Under the pieces are notes generated by a model that ran no database searches, was not told the origin of the DNA, and saw only the letters and a program-made list of their open reading frames with translations. Source: Caproicibacterium sp. BJN0003 (lineage in GTDB: Bacteria > Bacillota > Clostridia > Oscillospirales > Acutalibacteraceae). Taken from it: DNA of 64,000 nt. Location: positions 1,550,001-1,614,000 of the forward strand of contig NZ_CP111108.1 of the NCBI RefSeq assembly GCF_026314295.1, in the 5' to 3' direction. Of the stretch, positions 44,440 through 52,867 are shown piece after piece (the stretch's first letter is position 1; each line of letters starts with the position of its first letter). Made by a program: the position numbers and the translations under genes.

Positions 44440-45120
44440 ATGGAGGAAAATTTTTGGATCGTTCAGGGAGAATATTTACTGCGTTTGTTTTTGGCAGCTT
44501 TATGCGGCTGCATAATCGGCCATGATCAATCCTCCAATCATACTAAAACAGTTGGGATGCGCACTCACGCCGTTGTGGCAATGGCTTCTGCCCTGATGAC
44601 TCTGACTTCTAAATATGGATTTTCCGACCTGATCGGCGAAAAAGGGATTTCGCTTGATCCATCCAGAATTACAGCGGGTGTTGTCACCGCTATTGGATTT
44701 CTCGGTGCCGGCGTCATTTTTGTTCGAAAAGAAAATGTTACCGGAGTTACCACTGCCGCCGGGTTATGGGCAACCGTCGGTGTCGGCTGTGCACTTGGCG
44801 CAGGCATGTACCTTCTAGGTATTGCCGCTTCTATTTTAATTGTAGCTGTCCAGTTGTTTTTACTTCACAATAAAAGAATTTCTCAAGAACCCATTTTTGA
44901 AAAGCTGGTCCTTGAAGTCTCGACTGATGAAGACATTCATACTTTATTTTCGGAAATTTTCGAAAGGCACCACATCGAAATCACCAGTCTTCAGACAAAG
45001 CGGCTCTCCCCGCAAAAGTTGGAAATTGCGCTTCTAGTTCGTTATCCAGCCGCTTATAATGCCGAAGACGTTATTAAGTTGTTAAAAGACATCCCAGCCA
45101 TCAAAAGTATTGAATATTGA
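44440..45120 (+). CDS. MgtC/SapB family membrane protein
   Basis: A 226-residue protein. The first part (about residues 10-145) is the MgtC membrane domain with RLFLAALCGCIIGHDQ, KTVGMRTHAVVAMASALMTL, ITAGVVTAIGFLGAGVIFVR and GVTTAAGLWATVGVGCALGA. The last 80 residues form a soluble ACT-like domain. MgtC proteins are linked to magnesium limitation and to ATP-synthase regulation in pathogens; in environmental Firmicutes the role is unclear. AAGGAGG precedes the ATG. It is a single-gene unit between the valS T-box and a terminator. Confidence 0.9.
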   Translation: MEENFWIVQGEYLLRLFLAALCGCIIGHDQSSNHTKTVGMRTHAVVAMASALMTLTSKYGFSDLIGEKGISLDPSRITAGVVTAIGFLGAGVIFVRKENVTGVTTAAGLWATVGVGCALGAGMYLLGIAASILIVAVQLFLLHNKRISQEPIFEKLVLEVSTDEDIHTLFSEIFERHHIEITSLQTKRLSPQKLEIALLVRYPAAYNAEDVIKLLKDIPAIKSIEY

Positions 45121-45152
45121 TAAACCAGTAAATCTATAAATGACGTTAAAAT

Positions 45153-45186
45153 ACAGGGGGCTCTCATTTTACTGAGAGCCCCCTGT
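45153..45186. terminator. Bidirectional terminator after the MgtC-family gene
   Basis: A perfect 14-base stem (45153-45166 with 45173-45186) lies between the converging MgtC-family and LURP-like genes. The flanking T-runs are short. Confidence 0.85.
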
Positions 45187-45219
45187 TATAAGACAAATCC
45201 ATGCAAAATTTTTAAAAAG

Positions 45220-45708
45220 TTATACGGGAAGCGGCGCAGGCTGTAAAATCTGTTCTTGACAATCCACTGCCGCAGCAATGCAAACAGATTCCAATGCATG
45301 ACGCTCGTCTGGCACAACAAGCACATAATCATTTCCAGAAACGCCGTAAGCTGATGAATGTGTCATAATCAATGATCCATAGGAATCTACAAAATCAAAG
45401 CTGCGATCAATAAGATTCCCACGAAATCTCCAATCTCTGCCCCGGATACGAACCGGATGCTGTCTGGAAACCGGATTTAAAACAACCTGCATTCCAGTCT
45501 GTCCTTCTATTGAAATTCCACAATGATAAAGTTCTCTCATTCCCAGAATATGAAGTCTGGCAACTGGTACCTCGTGTGGAGTCACTACAATCAATTTGAG
45601 TCCCAACTGTTGCCCATTGGTTTTAATCAAAAAAGCCGGTTTCCCACTCTCATCATAAACGCAATACGCCACATTATCTCCACTGTCCCGTCTAAAGTAG
45701 AATTTCAA
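45220..45708 (-). CDS. LURP-one-related / tubby C-terminal-like protein
   Basis: A 162-residue protein that fits the LURP-one-related, tubby-like beta-barrel fold. It shows repeated short beta segments with the pattern of YCVYDESGKPAFLIKTNGQQ, VARLHILGMRELYHCGISIE and RFRGNLIDRSFDFVDSYGSL, ending YVLVVPDERHALESVCIAAA. Bacterial members are small, single-domain and of unknown function; some are proposed to scramble or bind phospholipids. No transmembrane segment or signal is seen. It is a single-gene unit. The family assignment is by pattern recognition and only moderately sure. Confidence 0.65.
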   Translation of the reverse strand: MKFYFRRDSGDNVAYCVYDESGKPAFLIKTNGQQLGLKLIVVTPHEVPVARLHILGMRELYHCGISIEGQTGMQVVLNPVSRQHPVRIRGRDWRFRGNLIDRSFDFVDSYGSLIMTHSSAYGVSGNDYVLVVPDERHALESVCIAAAVDCQEQILQPAPLPV

Positions 45709-45777
45709 TTTTCCGCCTCCCTTTTTATGAAATCAATAATTAGCTTTATTGTACCATGAATTTTATAAAATAAAAAG

Positions 45778-45818
45778 AGAAAGAGGCAGAACGAATCATT
45801 TTTTCGTCCTGCCTCTTT
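45778..45818 (-). terminator. Terminator after the Na/Pi cotransporter gene
   Basis: A 16-base stem with one mismatch (45780-45795 with 45803-45818) and T-rich sequence following on the minus strand. Confidence 0.85.
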
Positions 45819-45836
45819 GTTATATGTGTAATAAAG

Positions 45837-47522
45837 TTATTCTGCTGTAGTTCCTGTCACAGCTAATTCCGGCAATTTTGCTAAAGGTTTTCCGGTATGC
45901 ACCGAAAATGCTACATTGGTAGCATGATCCGCAATTCTCTCCAGATTAATCAGCAAATCATTATAGACTGAACCAGACTGAGGAGAACACTCTCCGCTCT
46001 TAAGACGTTCAATATGATTCATTTTAAGATATTCTGTTAATTCGTCCACTTGTTCTTCTGTTTTATTGACTACAAATCCAAGATCCTGTTTAGAACCGCC
46101 ATCTGCAAAAAGTTCTATAGAAGAGTCAAATACCGTCAACACTTTTTCTTGCAGCTGCTTGAGTTCTGCTATTGCCGCATCACTCATAGTTGCTTTTCCA
46201 TCTGCTACAATTTGAGCTTCTTCTGAAATATTCTCACTGTAATCGCCAATTCTCTCGATGTCATTTACCACATGATACATCGCGCCAATCGTTTCACGAT
46301 CTTGATCTTCCAGCTCTAATCCGTTGATCTTTACCAAATAAGCAGTAATTCCTTTATTTAGAAAGTTAAGAATGGATTCGTTTTCCTCTAACTCCGATAC
46401 ACGATCCGCATCGCGTTTATAAATCATATCCATACTCAAAAGAAAGTTTGAGCGTGCAATTTGTGACATACGAATGACTTCTTTGATCACTTGGCTAACT
46501 GCCACCGGAGGTGCATTTAAAATACGCTCATCCAAATACTGCAACCGTCTTGCTTGGAGCTTTTGGTCTACCCCCGGCACCAGACGGCAAGCAAGATTTA
46601 CAAGATGATTGGAAAGCGGAAGTAAAACTGCCGTTGTCGTTACATTAAAACAAATATGCACTAACGAAATCTGCATCATCGGATTGTCCGGCGCAAACCC
46701 CTCAATTACTGACACAAAAGGAGTAAAATAAGAAATCATGGTAAAAGCGAGAGCACCAATTACATTAAAAAGTAAATGTACAATTGCTGTACGCCGTGCG
46801 GTTTTCGTCGTACCAATAGAAGCCAACAAAGCCGTTGCACAGGTACCAATATTCTGACCAAAAATCACATATACTGCAGAACCTAATCCGATGGCACCAG
46901 AAGATGCCAATGCCTGCAAGACACCGATGGAAGCAGATGAGCTTTGAATAATTGCCGTAAGGCCCAAACCAACCAAAAGGCCCAACAGCGGATTCCTCAA
47001 GCTGGCAAGAAGATTACAGAAGCCTTGATCCTGAGCCAGAGGAGCCATCGCTGTACTCATATTCGTCATACCGAAAAACAAAATGCCAAAGCCTAAAATA
47101 ATTTGCGCAATATGTTTACGATTGTGCTTCTTAATAAATAGAACGCCAATTACGCCCAAAAAGATTGCAATTGGTGCTAAGTCGTTCAGACGAATTGCAA
47201 TCAAAAGCCCCGTAACCGTTGTACCGATATTAGCGCCCATAATGACGCCGGCTGCCTGAGAAAGCGACATTACACCAGCATTAACAAAACCGACCACCAT
47301 TACGGTAGTTGCCGAGGAACTCTGAATAACAGCCGTAACCGCTAATCCTACCAATGCACCAACATAGCGATTTGTAGTCAGGCGCTCGATCATGTTTTTG
47401 AGCTTTGACCCGGCGGCAAGTTCCAGTCCTTCACCCATCAGATTCATACCATAAAGGAAGAGTCCAAGTCCGCACAGGAGCATCATGACATTTTGTAATC
47501 CCATTCTGTTCCATCCAATCAT
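45837..47522 (-). CDS. Na/Pi cotransporter family protein with PhoU-like domain
   Basis: A 561-residue sodium-phosphate cotransporter of the NptA/YjbB kind. The two inverted membrane repeats each carry the QSSS motif: VIQSSSATTVMVVGFVNAG and IIQSSSASIGVLQALASSG. The C-terminal 220 residues are a helical PhoU-like domain (MYHVVNDIERIGDYSENISE and INLERIADHATNVAFSVHTG). The first ATG (47522) lacks a clear ribosome-binding site. A second at residue 7 (MGLQNVMMLLCGLGLFLYGM) is equally possible and matches the family start better. The 200-base AT-rich gap upstream has several TATAAT-like sequences but no phosphate-box I would defend. Confidence 0.9.
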   Translation of the reverse strand: MIGWNRMGLQNVMMLLCGLGLFLYGMNLMGEGLELAAGSKLKNMIERLTTNRYVGALVGLAVTAVIQSSSATTVMVVGFVNAGVMSLSQAAGVIMGANIGTTVTGLLIAIRLNDLAPIAIFLGVIGVLFIKKHNRKHIAQIILGFGILFFGMTNMSTAMAPLAQDQGFCNLLASLRNPLLGLLVGLGLTAIIQSSSASIGVLQALASSGAIGLGSAVYVIFGQNIGTCATALLASIGTTKTARRTAIVHLLFNVIGALAFTMISYFTPFVSVIEGFAPDNPMMQISLVHICFNVTTTAVLLPLSNHLVNLACRLVPGVDQKLQARRLQYLDERILNAPPVAVSQVIKEVIRMSQIARSNFLLSMDMIYKRDADRVSELEENESILNFLNKGITAYLVKINGLELEDQDRETIGAMYHVVNDIERIGDYSENISEEAQIVADGKATMSDAAIAELKQLQEKVLTVFDSSIELFADGGSKQDLGFVVNKTEEQVDELTEYLKMNHIERLKSGECSPQSGSVYNDLLINLERIADHATNVAFSVHTGKPLAKLPELAVTGTTAE

Positions 47523-47722
47523 TTTTATTTAGTTAATACAAATACTTTATTTTTAACCTTTATATAAACTTTTTATAACAAAGCCCTTGTAAAATGATAG
47601 TACAAACTTAGAGAATTAATATTCTAAATTAGAATTATAAAACAGAAACTGATAAAATATTTCTCTATAAGATTTAAAATAATTATATCATATTTGCTAA
47701 TATAAAATTATTAATACAATAT

Positions 47723-48442
47723 CTACCACGCCTGTGTCAGATCCTGCACAACTGCACCCGCTAAAACCAGCCCTGCTGTAGAAGGAACAAACGGCATACT
47801 GCCTGGTGTTTGCCGCTTCCCCGGAGCCGCTGGTTCTTCACTTTGCAAGGGTGTTCTTGGCGGCTCTGTGCTGTAGACGACTTTTAAAGAAGCAATCCCT
47901 CTCTTTCTTAACTCTCGGCGCATCACTCTTGCAAGCGGACATACCTTTGTCTCGTAGATATCTCCCACTCGAAATGCGGTAGGGTCCAATTTATTCCCTG
48001 CACCCATAGAACTAATAATCGGCGTACCTGCCTTTTTAGCATTTTGCACCAACAATAGCTTACTGGATACCGTATCAATACAGTCGATGACATAATCATA
48101 GGAATCCAGCCCAAATTTGTCCGCATTCTCTGCCTGATAAAATTTAGGAATCGAAAAGACAGAAGCTTGTGGATTGATAGAAAGAAGGCGCTCTGCCATC
48201 ATTTCGGCTTTCAGCTGATTCAGTGTCTGATAAGTTGCTACAATTTGGCGGTTTAGATTCGAAACGCTGACAGTATCCGGGTCTACCAAAGTCAGTGAAC
48301 CAACTCCACTACGGCAAAGGGCTTCCGCTGCATAACCTCCAACCCCACCGACGCCAAAAATAATCACCGAAGATTGATGGAGCTTTTCGATTGCTGACTG
48401 ACCAATCAACAATTTCGTCCTTGAAAATTGTTCTTCATTCAT
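47723..48442 (-). CDS. tcdA: tRNA threonylcarbamoyladenosine dehydratase
   Basis: A ThiF/E1-like enzyme that cyclises t6A37 in tRNA to ct6A, using ATP. The nucleotide-binding motif is VIIFGVGGVGGYAAEALCRS, followed by LTLVDPDTVSVSNLNRQIVA, DYVIDCIDTVSSKLLL and a C-terminal VYSTEPPRTP, GSMPFVPSTAGLVLAGAVVQ. This is the TcdA (YgdL) layout and lacks the catalytic-cysteine and partner features of ThiF or MoeB. I start at ATG 48442; a TTG seven codons upstream is possible. It has 239 residues. It appears to be a single-gene unit. Confidence 0.88.
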   Translation of the reverse strand: MNEEQFSRTKLLIGQSAIEKLHQSSVIIFGVGGVGGYAAEALCRSGVGSLTLVDPDTVSVSNLNRQIVATYQTLNQLKAEMMAERLLSINPQASVFSIPKFYQAENADKFGLDSYDYVIDCIDTVSSKLLLVQNAKKAGTPIISSMGAGNKLDPTAFRVGDIYETKVCPLARVMRRELRKRGIASLKVVYSTEPPRTPLQSEEPAAPGKRQTPGSMPFVPSTAGLVLAGAVVQDLTQAW

Positions 48443-48583
48443 TTTTATCACATCCCATTTCAAATATTCTTTTTAATTTTTTCCCATTCTAAAATTGGCT
48501 GTCATGTCCAGAAGAAGATTTTTCAAGGGCACTCTAAATTATACTTTTCTCTTGTCTTTCATAAATAACAAACTATAACATGA

Positions 48584-49075
48584 TTACTTTTCAATGTCCA
48601 CATGCGGATGCGTCTGCTGCAATTCCGGAAGTTCCGGTGCCTCCACCTTTTGCACTTTCTTCATGACAAGCTGCATATCATCTTTAATCTCTTCCAACAT
48701 TGCCTTATCAATATTATGTGTCAAAAACAGATCTTCCATATTCTCTAAAAATTGATGCTCTTTTTCAAAAATTTCGAGAAATTCAGGAAAATTGTGGCTC
48801 TTTTTTGCATTTCGAAATTTTTCAATATCATCCTTAATGAATGCAATAATTTCCTGTACATTCGCAAATTTTCCGTGAGAAATTGCATAAGGTCTCACCC
48901 GCTGCAAAAAATATTTATCCTCTCGTGTAATATTGAAGACATACGTTACCAACACACCGTCTCCCAAATTGAAATCCACAATATGCATAAAGCTAGGAAA
49001 CTCCCGGATTTGAGTCGCACCCATCAGCCGCAGCGTTAAGTCGATAACATCTCCATTGATCGAATTGCAGTTCAT
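48584..49075 (-). CDS. Conserved-looking hypothetical protein
   Basis: I do not recognise this 163-residue protein. It is soluble, with no signal peptide or membrane segment. The first half has alternating hydrophobic beta-like stretches (MHIVDFNLGDGVLVTYVFNI). The second half is helical and charged, with a likely coiled-coil end (MLEEIKDDMQLVMKKVQKVE) and a Pro-rich tail. AAAGGAG precedes the ATG. It starts 36 bases after the ArsB/NhaD transporter gene, so the two are probably co-transcribed. Normal codon use and a good ribosome-binding site argue that it is real. Confidence 0.75.
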   Translation of the reverse strand: MNCNSINGDVIDLTLRLMGATQIREFPSFMHIVDFNLGDGVLVTYVFNITREDKYFLQRVRPYAISHGKFANVQEIIAFIKDDIEKFRNAKKSHNFPEFLEIFEKEHQFLENMEDLFLTHNIDKAMLEEIKDDMQLVMKKVQKVEAPELPELQQTHPHVDIEK

Positions 49076-49111
49076 AATTTGAACTACTCCTTTCCTTTAT
49101 GGCTCGCTTTT

Positions 49112-50380
49112 TTAAGCAAACCGCAACAGCAGCCAGACCGTGCTGATTGCAACCGACATCAGCATAATCGGGAAGCCTATTTTTGTAAAGCTTTTAAAAG
49201 TAATCGGATAACCATTTTTCGTACTAATGCTCGAAAGCACCACGTTTGCAGAAGCGCCAATCAATGTACCATTGCCGCCGAGGCATGCTCCAAGAGAAAG
49301 TGCCCACCACAATGGTGTAATATTTATGCCGCTTTGTCCCATCGTTAAAATCAGTGGAATCATCGTTGCAACAAATGGAATATTATCCAAAAATGCTGAA
49401 ATAAACGCAGAAGCCCAAAGAACAATCAGCAAGCTCATCACCATATTTCCTTGCGTTGCATTGATCATTGTCTGAGCCAACATGTTAATAACGCCGACCT
49501 CTTGTAAACCGCCGACCACTACAAACAATCCGATAAAAAACAGAATTGTTGGCCATTCCACACTCAGAATGATTTCTTCTGCATCCTGTTTTCCAATCAG
49601 TAAAATGATAACAGCGCCCGTCAGTGCAACGACTCCAGATTGAATTCCCGTCTGACTATGGAGAATAAATCCAAGAACAACCAAAGCCATCACAACAAGG
49701 CTCTTAATCATCAATGTCTTATCGTGAATTGCCACATTTTCGTCCAAACTCATTACCTTATCCATTGCTTCCTGGTCGACCTGCATCTCTTTTACATAGA
49801 GGAACCGAAAACATAGCAGCGTTAACGCAAGAATAATAACAACCGGGGTTCCTGTATTGAACAGAAAATCTAAAAATCCAAGCTTAGCGGCACTGCCAAT
49901 CATAATATTTGGCGGATCACCGATCAGGGTGGCAGTACCACCCATATTAGAAGCCAGGATTTCTGAAATCATATATGGGATTGGGTTGATTTTTAGAATA
50001 CCAGTAATTGCCAAAGTCATTGGCCCTACCAAAAGGACCGTTGTGACGTTATCCAAAAATGCGGAAAGGATTACCGTTATCAGAACAAACGATACCATAA
50101 TTCGCCATGGCTTTCCTTTTGCAAGCTTCGCTGATTTAATTGCCACATACTCAAAAATACCGGATTGTTTAACCACAGCCACAAAAATCATCATTCCGAC
50201 TAATACGCCAAGCGTATTTACGTCTACATGAGAAACACAATCACTTAAATCCAGAATATGAAACAAAATCATCAGAACCGCACCAGCCATTGCGGCTACA
50301 GCACGATGAACTTTTTCTGTCATGACAGTAACCATTGTCACCAAAAAAATTACAATCGCTATAATCTGTTGACTTGTCAT
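49112..50380 (-). CDS. ArsB/NhaD (ion transporter superfamily) membrane protein
   Basis: A 422-residue carrier of the ArsB/NhaD superfamily (SLC13-like ion transporters). It has about eleven hydrophobic segments and two repeated re-entrant motifs: SAFLDNVTTVLLVGPMTLAI and SAFLDNIPFVATMIPLILTM. NMGGTATLIGDPPNIMIGSA and GACLGGNGTLIGASANVVLS are the paired substrate loops. No arsenic or Na/H-specific neighbours are present, so the substrate could be arsenite, sodium/proton or a dicarboxylate. It leads a probable two-gene unit with the hypothetical gene at 48584. Confidence 0.9.
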   Translation of the reverse strand: MTSQQIIAIVIFLVTMVTVMTEKVHRAVAAMAGAVLMILFHILDLSDCVSHVDVNTLGVLVGMMIFVAVVKQSGIFEYVAIKSAKLAKGKPWRIMVSFVLITVILSAFLDNVTTVLLVGPMTLAITGILKINPIPYMISEILASNMGGTATLIGDPPNIMIGSAAKLGFLDFLFNTGTPVVIILALTLLCFRFLYVKEMQVDQEAMDKVMSLDENVAIHDKTLMIKSLVVMALVVLGFILHSQTGIQSGVVALTGAVIILLIGKQDAEEIILSVEWPTILFFIGLFVVVGGLQEVGVINMLAQTMINATQGNMVMSLLIVLWASAFISAFLDNIPFVATMIPLILTMGQSGINITPLWWALSLGACLGGNGTLIGASANVVLSSISTKNGYPITFKSFTKIGFPIMLMSVAISTVWLLLRFA

Positions 50381-50436
50381 ATAAACACCTCTTCTTCCCT
50401 TTTTAGATATTGCTTCTCTTTTCCAATAGCCGTTTC

Positions 50437-50464
50437 ATTCTAACACTTTCTTGTAAAAAGTCAA
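50437..50464 (-). promoter_or_regulatory. Promoter of the ArsB/NhaD-family gene
   Basis: On the minus strand TTGACT (50459-50464) and TAGAAT (50437-50442) are 16 bases apart, with TGT before the -10 (extended -10). Confidence 0.65.
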
Positions 50465-50536
50465 TAAAATTTTATACTAATTTTGCCAAATCTGACAAAA
50501 TAAAAATTACTTTGAAAAGGCAAAAAAACCAATCAA

Positions 50537-52867
50537 TTAAAGATACCAAATTTCTTTTGCATACTGTGAAACTGTACGGTCACTGGAAAACACTCCAGCA
50601 TGAGCAATGTTCAAAAGGCATTTTCTTGTAAATTTCGTCCGGTCTCTCAGATAATCCTGATTTGCGCGCAAACGGGTCTCACAATAAGGCAAAAAGTCGA
50701 GCAGCAGATAATAATAATCTGCCCGATGCCATGAAGCGCCGTCTAGAATGGAACGATACAATTCCTGAAAAACGCCGCTGCCGCCATCTGTCACAGTACC
50801 ATTTACCAAAGAATCCATCACTCTACGAATACGCGGCTCCCGCTCATAAAAGATACGGGGATGATAATTCTCTCCAAGTGCCTCCAGTTCTTCTACTCGG
50901 GCACCGAAAATATAGTTGTTCTCTTCCCCTGCCTGTTCCACAATTTCGATATTGGCACCATCATAAGTGCCCAACGTTACGGCACCGTTCATCATAAATT
51001 TCATATTGCTGGTTCCACTTGCCTCGGTCCCTGCCGTAGAAATCTGTTCACTGAAATCCGCCGCCGGAATCAGTTTTTCGGCATAGGAAACATCATAATT
51101 GCTCACAAAAACGACCTGCATCTTCCGATTGACTGCATCGTCATAGTTAATAAGATTGGCAATTTCATTAATATATTTGATAATTCCCTTTGCACGATCA
51201 TATCCCGGCGCCGCTTTGCCGCCAAAAATAAAAGTAGTGGGATAAAAATCTTTAATCCGGCCTTCTTTTAATCCGTAATAAAGATCCAGAATTGAAAAGG
51301 CATTGAGCAGCTGCCGTTTATATTCATGAAGACGCTTTACCTGAACATCAAAAATATTTTCAGTGTTGAGCCCAAAATTATCTTTTCGATAAACATAATC
51401 TGCAAGCTGGTTTTTCTTTTCTTTCTTAATCTGCATCAACTGCTTTAAAGAATCAGGATCGTCTGCATAGGGAACTAATTTTTCAAGCTCAGAAAGATTC
51501 GTAATCCAGCTGTTACCGATACGGTTGGTGATAAATTTAGAAAGTTCCCGATTACATAGTGCCAACCAACGGCGCTGTGTCACACCATTCGTCACGTTAT
51601 GGAACCGCTCCGGATAAAGATCATACCACTCTTTAAGCGTCTTTTTCTTTAATATTTCCGTATGAATTTTTGCAACTCCATTGACAGAATGCGTTGCATA
51701 AACTGCCATCTTTGCCATATGAACCTTTCCGCCCGCAATCAGACTGTAATCATCCGGATTCCTTTGTGAATTACTTCCGATTTCATGACGAAGACGATTT
51801 TGCAGCATCACCACATATGGATAGACCTGTGGCAAAACGGTACAGAAGAGCGACACATCCCATTTTTCTAATGCTTCTGCCATAATTGTATGATTTGTAT
51901 AAGAAAAAACCTGCTGGACAATTGAAAAAGCTTCGGAAAAAGAAAGATTTTCGCCTGCTATCAAAAGGCGTAAAAGCTCCGGAATCGAAACAACCGGATG
52001 CGTATCATTTAGCTGAATGGCATATTGTTCCGGCAGCTTTTTAAAATCGTTTGCGTAAGACTTTTTGAATTCCCTTAAGATGCTCTGAAGTGATGCACTG
52101 CTAAAGAAATACTGCTGCTTTAACCGCAGACTTTTTCCTTCATCAGTATCATCATTTGGATAAAGCACGTTGGAAATTCTTTCTGCTGCATTTTTCTCCG
52201 CTACTGCTTCTTCATATTTTTGCTCATTAAAAAGCTCAAAATCGAATGGATGTAAAGGCTCCGACTGCCATAAACGCAGCGTATTAATTGTTTTCCCACC
52301 ATATCCGATCACCGGCATATCATAGGGAACCGCCCAGACACTCTCTTCTCCGAAATCCACACGTACCCGCTCATTTTCCCGGCGAACGCTCCACGGATCT
52401 CCAAAAGCAAGCCAATCATCGGCTTCTTCCTTCTGTTCTCCATAAGAAAAAGTCTGGCGAAACAATCCATAGCGATAGCGGATTCCATACCCATTAAGTG
52501 AAATTCCAAGAGTAGCTCCGCTGTCCAAAAAGCAAGCCGCAAGCCGTCCCAATCCACCATTCCCTAATGCGTCGTCTTCGACTTTCTCAAATACTTTCGG
52601 ATCAATTTTGTGCTGTCTCAGTAAATTTTCCGTCTCTTCAAGAAGGCCCATATTTAGAAGGTTAGAATGAATCACTCTTCCAAGCAAAAACTCAGCCGAA
52701 AAATAACAAGCTTTTTTCCTTTCTGATTTTGTCTGCCAAGTTGAAAAAATTTGTTTCATCACAGCTTTTGAAACTGCCATATAAACTTCTTTTGGCGTTG
52801 CTTTCGAGAAATCTGCGGGAATTTCCTCCGAAAGATTTTGCAAAACAGTTTCTTCATATGCGTTCAT
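50537..52867 (-). CDS. glgP: Glycogen/maltodextrin phosphorylase
   Basis: A PLP-dependent alpha-glucan phosphorylase that releases glucose-1-phosphate. Family landmarks are ALGNGGLGRLAACFLDSGAT, YGIRYRYGLFRQ, IQLNDTHPVVSIPELLRLL, VHMAKMAVYATHSVNGVAKI, and the PLP-lysine region EASGTSNMKFMMNGAVTLGT with DGANIEI. I start at ATG 52867, preceded by AAAGGAGG, giving 776 residues; the frame stays open 12 codons further upstream inside malQ. The start overlaps the malQ stop by 14 bases, so translation is coupled. With MalQ it degrades maltodextrin or glycogen. Confidence 0.96.
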   Translation of the reverse strand: MNAYEETVLQNLSEEIPADFSKATPKEVYMAVSKAVMKQIFSTWQTKSERKKACYFSAEFLLGRVIHSNLLNMGLLEETENLLRQHKIDPKVFEKVEDDALGNGGLGRLAACFLDSGATLGISLNGYGIRYRYGLFRQTFSYGEQKEEADDWLAFGDPWSVRRENERVRVDFGEESVWAVPYDMPVIGYGGKTINTLRLWQSEPLHPFDFELFNEQKYEEAVAEKNAAERISNVLYPNDDTDEGKSLRLKQQYFFSSASLQSILREFKKSYANDFKKLPEQYAIQLNDTHPVVSIPELLRLLIAGENLSFSEAFSIVQQVFSYTNHTIMAEALEKWDVSLFCTVLPQVYPYVVMLQNRLRHEIGSNSQRNPDDYSLIAGGKVHMAKMAVYATHSVNGVAKIHTEILKKKTLKEWYDLYPERFHNVTNGVTQRRWLALCNRELSKFITNRIGNSWITNLSELEKLVPYADDPDSLKQLMQIKKEKKNQLADYVYRKDNFGLNTENIFDVQVKRLHEYKRQLLNAFSILDLYYGLKEGRIKDFYPTTFIFGGKAAPGYDRAKGIIKYINEIANLINYDDAVNRKMQVVFVSNYDVSYAEKLIPAADFSEQISTAGTEASGTSNMKFMMNGAVTLGTYDGANIEIVEQAGEENNYIFGARVEELEALGENYHPRIFYEREPRIRRVMDSLVNGTVTDGGSGVFQELYRSILDGASWHRADYYYLLLDFLPYCETRLRANQDYLRDRTKFTRKCLLNIAHAGVFSSDRTVSQYAKEIWYL

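Noticed and set aside
47523-47722. Pho box upstream of the Na/Pi cotransporter
   Set aside because: Several TTACAA- or TTATAA-like words occur but not with the regular spacing of PhoP-binding repeats.
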